In this document: one piece after another, positions 24,439-32,053 of the stretch
Position numbering within the stretch: the stretch's first letter is position 1
Layout of the letters: every line of letters begins with the position of its first letter
Assembly (NCBI GenBank): GCA_052144935.1
Contig: JBKQPR010000324.1
Coordinates: 1-34,457, forward strand
Direction of reading: 5' to 3'
DNA length: 34,457 bases
Source of the DNA: JOPF133 sp052144935
Lineage (GTDB): Bacteria; Acidobacteriota; Terriglobia; Bryobacterales; Bryobacteraceae
Translations under genes and position numbers: made by a program
Notes under the pieces: model-generated
Seen by the model: only the letters and a program-made list of their open reading frames with translations
The model's database searches: none
What the model was told of the DNA's origin: nothing

Positions 24439-25527
24439 GTGGCAGGATTATCTACCGGGAGTTTCGCTCTGGCAAGAATTCTGGTAACGCGAAATCGGGC
24501 CGCGCTGGCAATTGGAGCCGCTCTGGCGGCGATCCTGTTGCATGGGGCCGTGCCAACCGGCCCCAACATCGGCGCACGGGTTCCCGATTTTCAACTCCAG
24601 GACCAGAACGGAAACCAGAAGACGCTTGGTTCGATCATGGGGCCGAAGGGCGCTCTGCTGGTGTTCTATCGTTCCGCCGACTGGTGACCATTCTGCAAAG
24701 CCCAACTGGTCGAGTTGGAACAGAATCGGGCGCGCATCGGTGCGCAGGGCCTGGGCCTGGCTGCCATCAGTTGCGACAGCATCGCCATCCTCAAGGCGTT
24801 TGCCGATCGCCAGCAGATTGGTTTCGAGCTGCTCTCCGATCCGGAATCCAAGGTGATCCGCCAGTACGGAATTTTGAACGACACCGTCCAGAAGGATTCG
24901 CCGCAGTTCGGCATCCCCTATCCCGGAACGTATGTGCTGGATGCCGGCGGCGTCGTGATCGCGAAGTACTTCGAAGACGATTTTCGGGTTCGCGACACGG
25001 CCGCTTCCATCCTCCTCCGCCAGTTCGGCTTGGAGCCGGCTCCGCGCGAGACGATCCAGGCCAAACATCTGCAAATCGCGGCCTCCGGTGGCGACATGCC
25101 GCTTCGCCCGAACCAGCGCGTCAGCCTGGCTGTGGATCTCCGGCTCCCCGGCCGTGTGCACGTATACGCGCCCGGCGTCACCGGTTACATCCCCATCTCT
25201 CTGGCCATGCGATCGTCGCCGGCCTTTCAATCCGACCCGGTCTCCTACCCGGCGGCCAAGACCATGACGCTCGCGGTCATTCACGAAACCGTGCCCGTTT
25301 ATGAAGGATCGTTCCGGGTAGTGGAGACGATTACGCTGGGAGGCGCGCAGCAGATCGAACCCCTGCTGGACGCCGATCGAAACCTCACGATCGACGGAGA
25401 CCTGCGCTACCAGGCGTGCGATGACAAAGAGTGCTTCGTTCCGGAAACGGTCCCTTTGAAGTGGACGGTTCACGTGCTGCCGTTCGATCGGACTCGGGCG
25501 CCGGAACCCTTGCGCAGGAAACAGTAA
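24439..25527 (+). CDS. Probable selenoprotein: redoxin fused to a DsbD-N-like domain, TGA read as Sec83
   Basis: A single gene interrupted by an in-frame TGA at 24685-24687. Upstream: a membrane or signal segment (ALAIGAALAAILLHGAV) and the redoxin start VPDFQLQDQNGNQKTLGSI, KGALLVFYRSADW. Directly after the TGA the same frame goes on PFCKAQLVELEQNRARIG and completes an AhpC/TSA-type thioredoxin fold (VIRQYGILND, GIPYPGTYVLDAGGVVIAKY). Relatives read 'SADWCPFCK', so the TGA replaces the first active-site Cys and gives UPFC. A stem-loop follows at 24691-24725. The C-terminal ~140 residues resemble the N-terminal domain of DsbD, with the Cys pair in YQACDDKECFVPE. It is likely an exported thiol peroxidase or disulfide reductase. 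The GTG start at 24439 is uncertain, since the best ribosome site precedes an out-of-frame ATG at 24431 (18-codon frame). Confidence 0.82.
24685..24725 (+). promoter_or_regulatory. Candidate bacterial SECIS element
   Basis: Three bases after the TGA, TTCTG (24691-24695) pairs with CAGAA (24721-24725). Above an internal loop, CCAACT (24702-24707) pairs with AGTTGG (24713-24718), closing the 5-nt loop GGTCG. The loop begins 20 nt after the TGA, within the usual range for bacterial SECIS elements, and contains the GGUC seen in the E. coli fdhF loop. Bacterial SECIS elements lie inside the coding region just after the UGA and bind SelB. Confidence 0.72.
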
Positions 25528-25611
25528 CACTCAACCTGCCGGCCCGGCAGCACGGGGCAAGCACCCGGGGCGCCCCGTCGGTAAGCGCTGTGGTGAGGCG
25601 CCGCGTGCCGG

Positions 25612-26310
25612 TCAGACCTGCCGGCCGTAAATCGGGATTGCCGCGCCCGTGATCTGCGCCCCGGCGTCCGAGGCGAGGTGCACCAGCAGCGCGGCCACCT
25701 GCGAGGGCTGCACCCACTCGGATACATCGGCCTTCGGATCGCCGGCCCGATTCCCAGGGGTGTCCATGGTGCCCGGCAGCACCGTATTCGCCGAGATGCC
25801 GCGATCCTTGTTCTCCAGGGCGATCGTGCGGACCAGCGCCACCAGCGCCGCTTTCGACGCGCTATAGGCGCCGACCATTGCGCCGGGCTCGACGGCTTGC
25901 CGGCTCGCGACCGCCAGGATCCGCCCGCTGCCCTGCTGCCTCATCCGCGGCAGCACCGCGCGGGCGATGAAGTAGGCGGCGCGATAGTTGAGGTCGAGCA
26001 TTTGCTCGAACGTCGCATCGTCGGTTTCGGCGACGCTCTGCCCTCCCGCGAAGCCGCCCATCACGTGTACCAGCGCGTCAATCCGTCCAAAGCGGGCGAT
26101 CGCATCTTCAGTGATTTTGCGGGCCGCATCGCCGCTTGTGAGATCCGCCGGCATGGCGACGAATTCCGGATGAGCGAAGTCGCCCTGCCGGATCGAGCGC
26201 GATACGCCAACGACCTTGGCGCCCGCAGCCAGAAACGCCTCGGTGACGAAGCTGCCTAGCCCGCCCTTGGCGCCCGTGATGAGGGTAACTTTTCCTTCCA
26301 GTGGCTTCAT
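25612..26310 (-). CDS. Short-chain dehydrogenase/reductase (SDR)
   Basis: A 232-residue classical SDR. The NAD(P)-binding motif is TLITGAKGGLGSFVTEAF. The catalytic residues lie in RILAVASRQAVEPGAMVGAY and YSASKAALVALVRTIALEN (Tyr and Lys of YSASK). The C-terminal VHLASDAGAQITGAAIPIYG is the usual end. The start at 26310 has AAGGAG 7 nt upstream. The substrate is unknown. Remnants of a second SDR lie about 220 bp upstream on the same strand. Confidence 0.92.
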   Translation of the reverse strand: MKPLEGKVTLITGAKGGLGSFVTEAFLAAGAKVVGVSRSIRQGDFAHPEFVAMPADLTSGDAARKITEDAIARFGRIDALVHVMGGFAGGQSVAETDDATFEQMLDLNYRAAYFIARAVLPRMRQQGSGRILAVASRQAVEPGAMVGAYSASKAALVALVRTIALENKDRGISANTVLPGTMDTPGNRAGDPKADVSEWVQPSQVAALLVHLASDAGAQITGAAIPIYGRQV

Positions 26311-26529
26311 GAATTCGCTCCTTTACTCGCTTGGCGGCCACGCCGCCCCGGGAACTCGGGATACTGTCAACCTTGCCGCACGGGAAGGTCGTCCGTCCGG
26401 TGACGCACAAAGTGTCGTATGAGGCCAATGACGCGAACCCGGAAGTGATTTCGTCCGCGGCTGCGTGCCCGGCCGGTATATGGCTTTCCGCCTCTCGGCG
26501 CGCCGAGGGACGATCGATCCACGCTTTGT

Positions 26530-26622
26530 CGACAGCGTCACGACGTCACCCGGCCCCACCGCCTTCAACCGGCTGCCCTGGCTGGCGTGCTCCAGTGCCA
26601 TCGAAATCGTCAAGTTTCCCAA
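26530..26622 (-). pseudogene. Fragment of another SDR
   Basis: The minus strand reads GNLTISMALEHASQGSRLKA followed by VGPGDVVT. This matches the helix and strand after the SDR catalytic Lys (usual form 'LTRSMALEHA..GIRVNAVGPG.V.T'). Similarity ends on both sides and no catalytic motif is left. It is upstream of an intact SDR in the same orientation, so it may be a duplication relic. Confidence 0.45.
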
Positions 26623-27480
26623 TTCGCCCTCCCTAATAGAATAGGGCAGGACTTGCGTTTCGGGGGATCTCGTACACGCTCGAATTGTTCAGAATGACGC
26701 CAGACTCGGCCTGGTAAGCCGCGCTTCTCATGTTCTACGGATGGTCAGGACGCCCTCTGAGGTGCCCCTGGAGTGCCCAAGGACCAGAAGCATAGCGGCT
26801 AAAATCGCCTGCCGCATCGCTCGGGGAAGAGAGAGGGGCAGTGACGCGGCATGGAGCGCCTCGGCCAAGGTTTAACACCGCCTATGGAGATCTGGCCCCT
26901 CCAAATCAGACGGGCCGGGGTAGTCATGGCTTTGCCCAGACTTACCTGAACTGACGGTTTGCGCCAATTGCAGGCAGGCAGCCTTCGCCCGGGATCCTAC
27001 GAACAATACCGCCTCAGAAGCCTTGCTATATCAATGACTTCCGTCCGGCCACCCCCTCAATCCCAGTGAATAAGATCGCCGCCGGGCGTAGCGCTTTTTC
27101 ATCCGTCCCGGCGACCGCCCCGCGGGGGCGGTGTAGCTGAATGACAGGCAAGCGGCAACCAAAACAAGCCCTCTCAAAACGTCTGAAATTGGATCGCCCT
27201 AGCCTTCTCGGCTGAGCCCTTTCTGCCATTTCGGACAGCGATACCGCGCGGGCCTGGCTGGCGGCTGCAAAACATTTCTTCGCTTTTTCTTTGCACCGTA
27301 TGATGAAGGACAGAGCTCGCCGGAGGGGTCGATGGGGAAATTGCCTCGCTGCTCACGGTGATCTCATGCGGCACAATTCGGAAAACTGCGGGGATCCCAC
27401 GAAAGCTCCCAAAGGGGGAAAAAATTAAAAAAAATTGCAATTCGAAGGTCAAAAGGTGGCAGTCTGGTGTAGAATAACAA
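26623..27480. other. Gene-poor region
   Basis: About 860 bp with no convincing coding frame on either strand and no tRNA-like or riboswitch-like fold that I recognise. The only clear structure is the palindrome ACCGCCCC-gcg-GGGGCGGT at 27114-27132, which lacks a T-run. The last ~100 bp are A/T-rich (runs near 27415-27440) and probably hold the promoter of the PEP-CTERM gene, where TAGAAT lies about 45 bp before its start. Confidence 0.5.
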
Positions 27481-27520
27481 ACGATTGCCTGCCAAAGGTA
27501 CTGGGCGTCAAGGAGCTACT

Positions 27521-28264
27521 GTGTCCGTACGAATGAAATATGCTGTTTGTTTACCGACAATTCTAATCTGCTTGGCCTTCTCTGGATCGATCGCGAGGGC
27601 CGGCACCCTCCAGTTGATTACCAATGGAAATTTCGGGACCGGAGATTTAACGGGCTGGACCGAATCCGATCAAGCCGGCGGTAGCGGATCCTGGTACGTG
27701 GTCAGCGGCACTACAGAGCCAATAAGTGGTGAGCCCACCGTCGGTCCTGCCAGCGGAACGTATTACGCATCCACCGACCAGAACAGTGCGGGCGCGCATG
27801 CCCTGATCCAGACTTTCACCGTTCCTCTCGGGACTACGTCCCTCGACCTTTCCTTCAGCATGTTTGTCAACGATTGGGCGAGTGTCGTCGACAGTTGCGG
27901 CACTCTCGACTACACGGTTGTTCCTAGTGAGTGTGGTCGGGTGGACATTCTAAACGCCGGCGCTAGTCCCTTTAGTACCGCTTCTTCTGACGTGGTGGAT
28001 AACCTTTACATGGGGGCCGATCCTTCTGCCAGCAACCCCAATCCTTACACTCCTTACAACTTTGACCTGACGGGCGTGCTGATACCGGGCCAGACCTACG
28101 AGCTTCGGTTCGCCGAAGCCGACAATCAGCTCTTCTTAAACGAGGGTATCGACGACGTCAGCATTACGGCCACTACTGGCGTACCGGAACCCGGGAGCCT
28201 GTTGCTTTTGGGAACGGGGTTGGCTGCCATCAGTTTAATCAGGCGGCGCAAGCAGTCCAGGTAG
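27521..28264 (+). CDS. PEP-CTERM sorting domain protein
   Basis: A 247-residue exported protein. The start is the GTG at 27521 with AAGGAG 5 nt upstream; an ATG at 27533 is the alternative. A signal peptide (YAVCLPTILICLAFSGSIAR) precedes a beta-sandwich of the 'choice-of-anchor' kind (LITNGNFGTGDLTGWTESD). The C-terminus is the full PEP-CTERM signal: VPEPGSLLLLGTGLAAISLI followed by RRRKQSR. PEP-CTERM proteins are cleaved and sorted by exosortase and often relate to exopolysaccharide. No exosortase gene lies in the window. Base composition is lower in GC than its neighbours. Confidence 0.93.
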   Translation: MSVRMKYAVCLPTILICLAFSGSIARAGTLQLITNGNFGTGDLTGWTESDQAGGSGSWYVVSGTTEPISGEPTVGPASGTYYASTDQNSAGAHALIQTFTVPLGTTSLDLSFSMFVNDWASVVDSCGTLDYTVVPSECGRVDILNAGASPFSTASSDVVDNLYMGADPSASNPNPYTPYNFDLTGVLIPGQTYELRFAEADNQLFLNEGIDDVSITATTGVPEPGSLLLLGTGLAAISLIRRRKQSR

Positions 28265-28355
28265 GTTCCGTCCACTCTCTCCACTTGGGCTTGCAGGGAG
28301 CAACTCGCAAGAGGTACCGAGGGCCGAGAGTCCCAAACAACCACTTATTCAGATA

Positions 28356-28622
28356 TTATTCTTCGGCCCGGAGAAGTGGCCCGCCCAAAGCAATTTCTGC
28401 TTCAGTTTGCCTTAGGCGAAAGGGACGCGCCCCTTTCGGTCCCGGCACAGGACGGCCGGGTTCACGAGCCTTTTCCAGCCACGCGGAGATCACGATCTCC
28501 GCGTTCGCCGGCGCTTCCTGCCTGGTGGGACCGTCCGCGACGCAACCCGGCAATTCCGGAACCTCCGCCATAAACGCCTCGTCTTCGTCGCTCCAGTCCA
28601 GGATAATCTCGTATTTTGTCAT
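28356..28622 (-). CDS. hicB: HicB-type antitoxin
   Basis: An 88-residue protein of the HicB family: MTKYEIILDWSDEDEAFMAE then VPELPGCVADGPTRQEAPAN and AEIVISAWLEKARE, the partial RNase-H-like fold that neutralises HicA. The C-terminus is longer than in short HicB proteins and has no clear DNA-binding domain. Its ATG overlaps the original stop of hicA (ATGA). The partner toxin is frameshifted, so the antitoxin is orphaned. Confidence 0.85.
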   Translation of the reverse strand: MTKYEIILDWSDEDEAFMAEVPELPGCVADGPTRQEAPANAEIVISAWLEKAREPGRPVPGPKGARPFRLRQTEAEIALGGPLLRAEE

Positions 28623-28878
28623 TCCACCCCTTCCGCGAGTTTATACCGATCAATTACAGCACGAACTTGCTTGACCTGGTACGGCTTGGCCAGCGAGCCG
28701 CGTGGTTGGAGATTGAGGATCTCCACGACTCTACCTTGGTAAAAATATGATGACTGCCCTTCGCCCGCTTGACAAAACCGACCGCGGTCAAAAGCGATCG
28801 CCAGTCATCGAAGCGGATGTTGGCGTCCGCCGTACCGCGAAGAACCTGAAGCAGAAGTTGCTTGCGCACAACCCCCAT
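28619..28878 (-). pseudogene. hicA: hicA toxin gene with a frameshift
   Basis: The first ~50 codons read RKQLLLQVLRGTADANIRFD then LLTAVGFVKRAKGSHHIFTK, including the catalytic His of GSHHIF, the mRNA-cleaving site of HicA. At about 28729-28733 one base is missing. The family continues in the next frame (VVEILNLQPRGSLAKPYQVK, QVRAVIDRYKLAEGVE) to a stop overlapping hicB. The frame actually open ends early with an unrelated tail. The toxin is probably inactive. Confidence 0.82.
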
Positions 28879-28978
28879 TATGCGCTGGTGGAACGTGCTG
28901 TGTGGCCCAGAGACTCCCGGAAAAACGGGCCCGCCGCACTCCTTCTCCCAGGGTGCGTTATCCTGGGCCCTACACGCT

Positions 28979-30397
28979 ATGTCCAATCGCATTTGCATCC
29001 TTCTGTCCCTTTTGGCCGCCGGCAGGCTTTCCGCGGCCGACGATGTGCTGGCCCGCGTGGCGGCTCATGCGGACCGCTTCGGCGCCGTCTCCCGCCAGAT
29101 CTGGGAGACGCCCGAACTCGGGTATCACGAGGACAAGAGCTCGGCGCTGCTCCAGCAGGAACTGCGCGCCAACGGGTTCGAGGTGCGGGCCGGGCTCGCC
29201 GGCATGCCTACCGCGTTCACCGCCAGCTTCGGCAGCGGGAGTCCGGTGATTGCGCTGATGGGCGAATTCGACGCCTTGCCGGGCCTGTCGCAGAAGGAGG
29301 CGCCGGCGCTGTCCCCGGTGGTGGCGGGCGCTCCGGGGCACGGCTGCGGGCACAACCTGTTGGGGTCGGCTTCCGCGCTGGCCGCCGTGGCCATCAAGGA
29401 AGAGATCGAGGCGCGCGGGTTGAAGGGCACCGTGCGCTATTACGGAACGCCGGCCGAAGAGGGCGGCGGCGGGAAGATTTACATGATCCACGCCGGGTTG
29501 TTCCGCGACGTGGACGCCGTGCTGGCATGGCACCCCGGCGACTCGAACCGCGTCAATCTGGGATCGCTCCTGGCCAACAACGGCGGGCGCTTCCGGTTTT
29601 ACGGGGTGGCCTCGCACGCCGCCGCGGCTCCCGAGCGCGGGCGCTCGGCGCTGGATGGCCTCATGATCATGCTCAACGCCATCGAGTTTCTGCGCGAGCA
29701 CGTTCCGCAGGAGACCCGCATTCACTACATCATCACCAACGGCGGCGCCGCGCCCAACGTGGTACCGGCCTTCGCCGAGGCCAACCTGATCGCGCGCCAT
29801 CCGGATGCGCAGTCGCTCAACGGGATCTGGGAGCGCATCATGGACTGTGCCCGCGCGGGCGCGCTGGCCTCCGGAACCCGCATGGAATTCGTGCAGGGCA
29901 CCAACTATGCCAATGTTCTGCCCAATGACACGCTGTCCGAAGTGCTGTCGCGCGCCATGCAGAAGGCCGGCGGCTTCGAATACACGCCCGCCGAGCGCAC
30001 TTTCGCCCAGGAATTGCAGAAGACCCTTGGATTCGAGGTGAAGACGCCCGGCCCCGAGCACGTGCAGACGGACAAGTCGGAAGCGGTCAGCTCGGCTTCC
30101 AGCGACTCCGGCGATGTGAGCTGGGTGGTTCCCACCGCGCAATTCACCACGGCCACCTTCGTTCCCGGCGTGGGCGCCCACACCTGGCAGGCGGCGGCCT
30201 GCGCCGGATCGAGCATCGGCCGCAAGGGCATGCTGGTGGCGGCGCGTACGCTGTCTCTGGCCGCCATCGAGATCTTCCAGACTCCGGCCGAGGTGACGGC
30301 CGCGCGCGAGGCTTACACGAAACGCCTGGCCGGCAGAAAGTGGACTACGCACGTGCCCGTGGATGGCAAGCCGCCTCTGGACTACGCGACGAAATAG
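28979..30397 (+). CDS. M20 family amidohydrolase (AbgB-like), exported
   Basis: A 472-residue metallopeptidase-fold enzyme. A signal peptide (CILLSLLAAGRLSAADD) starts at the ATG at 28979; a longer frame upstream overlaps hicA and is rejected. The catalytic domain shows IALMGEFDALPGLSQ, PGHGCGHNLLGSASALAAVA with zinc-binding His residues, and YYGTPAEEGGGGKIYM with the catalytic Glu. The dimerisation lid follows (ASHAAAAPERGRSALDGLMI). The pattern matches the AbgB branch, which cleaves p-aminobenzoyl-glutamate and related N-acyl amino acids. Export suggests a scavenging role. TATCCT lies 14 nt before the start. Confidence 0.92.
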   Translation: MSNRICILLSLLAAGRLSAADDVLARVAAHADRFGAVSRQIWETPELGYHEDKSSALLQQELRANGFEVRAGLAGMPTAFTASFGSGSPVIALMGEFDALPGLSQKEAPALSPVVAGAPGHGCGHNLLGSASALAAVAIKEEIEARGLKGTVRYYGTPAEEGGGGKIYMIHAGLFRDVDAVLAWHPGDSNRVNLGSLLANNGGRFRFYGVASHAAAAPERGRSALDGLMIMLNAIEFLREHVPQETRIHYIITNGGAAPNVVPAFAEANLIARHPDAQSLNGIWERIMDCARAGALASGTRMEFVQGTNYANVLPNDTLSEVLSRAMQKAGGFEYTPAERTFAQELQKTLGFEVKTPGPEHVQTDKSEAVSSASSDSGDVSWVVPTAQFTTATFVPGVGAHTWQAAACAGSSIGRKGMLVAARTLSLAAIEIFQTPAEVTAAREAYTKRLAGRKWTTHVPVDGKPPLDYATK

Positions 30398-30406
30398 AGC
30401 CTCGAC

Positions 30407-30596
30407 GCGCAGAAAGCGCAGAAAGCGCAGAAAGCGCAGAAAGCGCAGAAAGCGCAGAAAGCGCAGAAAGCGCAGAAAGCGCAGAAAGCGCAGAAAGCGC
30501 AGAAAGCGCAGAAAGCGCAGAGAGAAGACCTCTCATCTCAGTTTTTCTCCGCGCTTCCTCCGCGATCTCCGCGTCTCCGCGGTGAGAGAGCATTCA
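30407..30596. repeat. 9-bp tandem repeat inside a palindromic intergenic element
   Basis: GCGCAGAAA occurs 12 times perfectly in a row (30407-30514), then once with one mismatch. It is followed by 'gagaagacctctcatctc' and 'ttctccgcgcttcctccgcg', the same half-element found at 23450-23500. The repeat therefore sits where the left arm of the palindrome should be. Because 9 is a multiple of 3, all six frames stay open through it, so apparent AES-, RKR- or LSA-repeat proteins here are not real genes. Confidence 0.85.
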
Positions 30597-30974
30597 CCCG
30601 GCGAGCCGCCGCACAAAGTCCGTGTCGCCCTCCACGAAATCGTAATCCCCAAGGCGCGCCCGAGGTTCCCAGCGCATATCGTGGAAGATGAGGTTTTGGG
30701 GCTCGCCCTCAAAGCCGCTCACCTGGAAGAAAATCAGCAGAATCGGACTTTTTCCGGGGTAGCAATACTCGTAGCGGGCGATTTCCTGGCCGGCTGCCCG
30801 CACGATGCCGAGTTCCTCTTCCAGTTCCCGGCCGAGGGCCTGCGCGGGCGTTTCGCCAGGTTCCACTTTGCCGCCGGGGAACTCCCATTTCAGAGCATGC
30901 GACTGCCCCGGCCGGCGCTGGCAAATCAGGATCCGCCCTTCCCGTTCCAGAATCGCGGCCACCACCTCCAGCAT
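30594..30974 (-). CDS. Nudix hydrolase, MutT-like
   Basis: A 126-residue single-domain Nudix protein: MLEVVAAILEREGRILICQR, then WEFPGGKVEPGETPAQAL and GRELEEELGI. Together these form the full Nudix box (GX5EX7REUXEEXGU) with the acidic residues that bind magnesium. The 'QRRPG' and 'WEFPGGK' features fit MutT-type 8-oxo-dGTP or CTP diphosphatases, which clean the nucleotide pool. The ATG at 30974 has no Shine-Dalgarno; TATGCT lies 11 nt upstream. It is divergent from an IscU-like gene with only 20 bp between the start codons. Confidence 0.9.
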   Translation of the reverse strand: MLEVVAAILEREGRILICQRRPGQSHALKWEFPGGKVEPGETPAQALGRELEEELGIVRAAGQEIARYEYCYPGKSPILLIFFQVSGFEGEPQNLIFHDMRWEPRARLGDYDFVEGDTDFVRRLAG

Positions 30975-30975
30975 G

Positions 30976-30985
30976 CCAATATTGG
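30976..30985. promoter_or_regulatory. Palindrome between divergent start codons
   Basis: CCAATATTGG is a perfect 10-bp palindrome filling half of the 20-bp gap between the MutT-like and IscU-like starts. It could be an operator or simply part of overlapping -10 elements. Confidence 0.4.
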
Positions 30986-30994
30986 AGCATAGAA

Positions 30995-31351
30995 ATGTAT
31001 CCCGAAAAGCTGCTCGATCATTTTCAGCGCCCGCGCAATGTGGGGGAATTGGGGCCTCCGGCGGTGATGGTGGAGGTTGCCAATCCCGCCTGCGGCGATA
31101 TTCTGCGGCTATCGGTGCGCTTCGAGGCCGGCAAGGTGGCGGAAGTGCGCTACAAGGTCCGTGGCTGCACGGCGTCGATTGCGGCCGGGTCGGCGTTGAC
31201 CGAATGGATGACAGGCAAGACACGGGCGGAGCTGGCCGCCTTCGAGGGGTCGGTTGTGGATGCGGCCGTGGGAGGTTTGCCGGCCGAATCGGGGCATGCC
31301 GCGGCGTTATGCGCCGAGGGAGTCAGGCTTCTGCTGAAGCGCGCCGGGTGA
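30995..31351 (+). CDS. IscU/NifU-N-like iron-sulfur scaffold protein
   Basis: A 118-residue protein with the IscU fold and its three cluster-ligand Cys positions: VEVANPACGDILRL, YKVRGCTASIAAGSALTEWM and AALCAEGVRLLL. The N-terminus MYPEKLLDHFQRPRNVGEL is typical. It lacks the LPPVK motif of housekeeping IscU that binds HscA, so it may be a SufU-like or specialised scaffold. No cysteine desulfurase or other iron-sulfur assembly gene lies nearby. No ribosome-binding site precedes the ATG. Confidence 0.88.
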   Translation: MYPEKLLDHFQRPRNVGELGPPAVMVEVANPACGDILRLSVRFEAGKVAEVRYKVRGCTASIAAGSALTEWMTGKTRAELAAFEGSVVDAAVGGLPAESGHAAALCAEGVRLLLKRAG

Positions 31352-31371
31352 GCAAGTTGCCCGCCCACCCG

Positions 31372-31704
31372 TCACAATTCGGCTGCCTCGGAGCGAAGGC
31401 GGCCGATCTCGTCGGCCAATGCCGCCAGAGAGACGCGGCACTCCTGAAAGTCCCCGCCATGCGCTCGCTGTTCGATCTGCCTCAGCAGGTCCGCCGCTGA
31501 TTCGGCCCCCACATTGGCGCAGGCGCCCTTGGAATAGTGCGCCAGGCGGGCACATTTCACTGGATCGCCCTCGCGGATGGCCACTTCGAGCAGAGGTATC
31601 TGCCTCGACGTGTCGTCGATCAGAGCCGAGACGATCTCACGCATGAGATCCTGATCGTCCATGGTGACTTCCCGAAGTTGTTCCCGGTTCAGGACGCTAC
31701 TCAT
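31372..31704 (-). CDS. HPt (histidine phosphotransfer) domain protein
   Basis: A ~110-residue stand-alone HPt protein. The phosphorylated His lies in CARLAHYSKGACANVGAESA, which matches the usual 'AH.LKG.SANLGA'. Helices before and after (LMREIVSALIDDTSRQIPLL, LLRQIEQRAHGGDFQ) complete the four-helix bundle. It would relay phosphate between a hybrid kinase and a response regulator in the cytosol. The partners are not in the window; the kinase at 20315-21610 is not a hybrid. Starts at 31704 (ATG) or 31719 (GTG) are both possible. Confidence 0.85.
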   Translation of the reverse strand: MSSVLNREQLREVTMDDQDLMREIVSALIDDTSRQIPLLEVAIREGDPVKCARLAHYSKGACANVGAESAADLLRQIEQRAHGGDFQECRVSLAALADEIGRLRSEAAEL

Positions 31705-31803
31705 TGCGTTCAACTGCACGACTCAATTGTGGCAGGCGCACCGCCGATCCCACAATTGGTGAAACACCTTAATAACTCTTACTAACTGGGCTTAGCATGG
31801 CCC

Positions 31804-31929
31804 ATGTGGCGCAGGCACTCGTGCCGGCACTCGTGCCTGCCGCGTCCCGACTCTTCGGGACGCCTGCCCGTCGCCCGCCAAGGCGTCCCGACGAGTCGGG
31901 ACGCGGCAGACTCAGAGTCTGCGCCACAT
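31804..31929. repeat. Composite palindromic intergenic element
   Basis: The outer arms ATGTGGCGCAG (31804-31814) and CTGCGCCACAT (31919-31929) are perfect inverted repeats. Inside are two separate hairpins of one family: GCGTCCCGA/TCGGGACGC (31842-31850, 31855-31863) and GCGTCCCGAC/GTCGGGACGC (31883-31892, 31895-31904). GGCACTCGTGCC-like units also repeat near 31815-31838. The architecture is that of a non-autonomous, MITE- or REP-like repeat. Confidence 0.75.
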
Positions 31930-32039
31930 CGGCAGACTGTAAAGTTATTCCTGCGCGATTCCTTAGATTCGTGGGGCGTGGGGCAGGCGCTCGCCGGCGG
32001 GACGCCGTCTGGGCCCGCTTGCCAACGGCCCGTTCCCGC

Positions 32040-32045
32040 TACAAT
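32040..32045 (+). promoter_or_regulatory. Candidate -10 of the NCS2 permease gene
   Basis: TACAAT lies 8 nt before the ATG at 32054, so the mRNA would be leaderless or nearly so. TTGCCA lies 14 bp further upstream. Confidence 0.42.
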
Positions 32046-32053
32046 GGAAGGCC

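Noticed and set aside
24439..24687. An 82-residue truncated redoxin as a stand-alone gene or plain nonsense pseudogene
   Set aside because: The stop replaces the catalytic Cys itself, the downstream frame is intact, and a SECIS-like hairpin follows.
26331..26636. 101-codon plus-strand frame in the gene-poor region
   Set aside because: Ser/Pro/Arg-rich translation without a ribosome site. The minus strand shows SDR similarity instead.
27440..27475. Sigma-54 promoter before the PEP-CTERM gene (TGGCAG then TGTA)
   Set aside because: The -24 half fits but the -12 half lacks the GC, so it does not meet the consensus.
30407..30523. CRISPR array
   Set aside because: The unit is 9 bp without spacers; it is a simple tandem repeat.
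30340..30585. Open frames encoding AES-, RKR- or LSA-type repeats
   Set aside because: Produced by the 9-bp tandem repeat, which keeps all frames open. No start signal or family.
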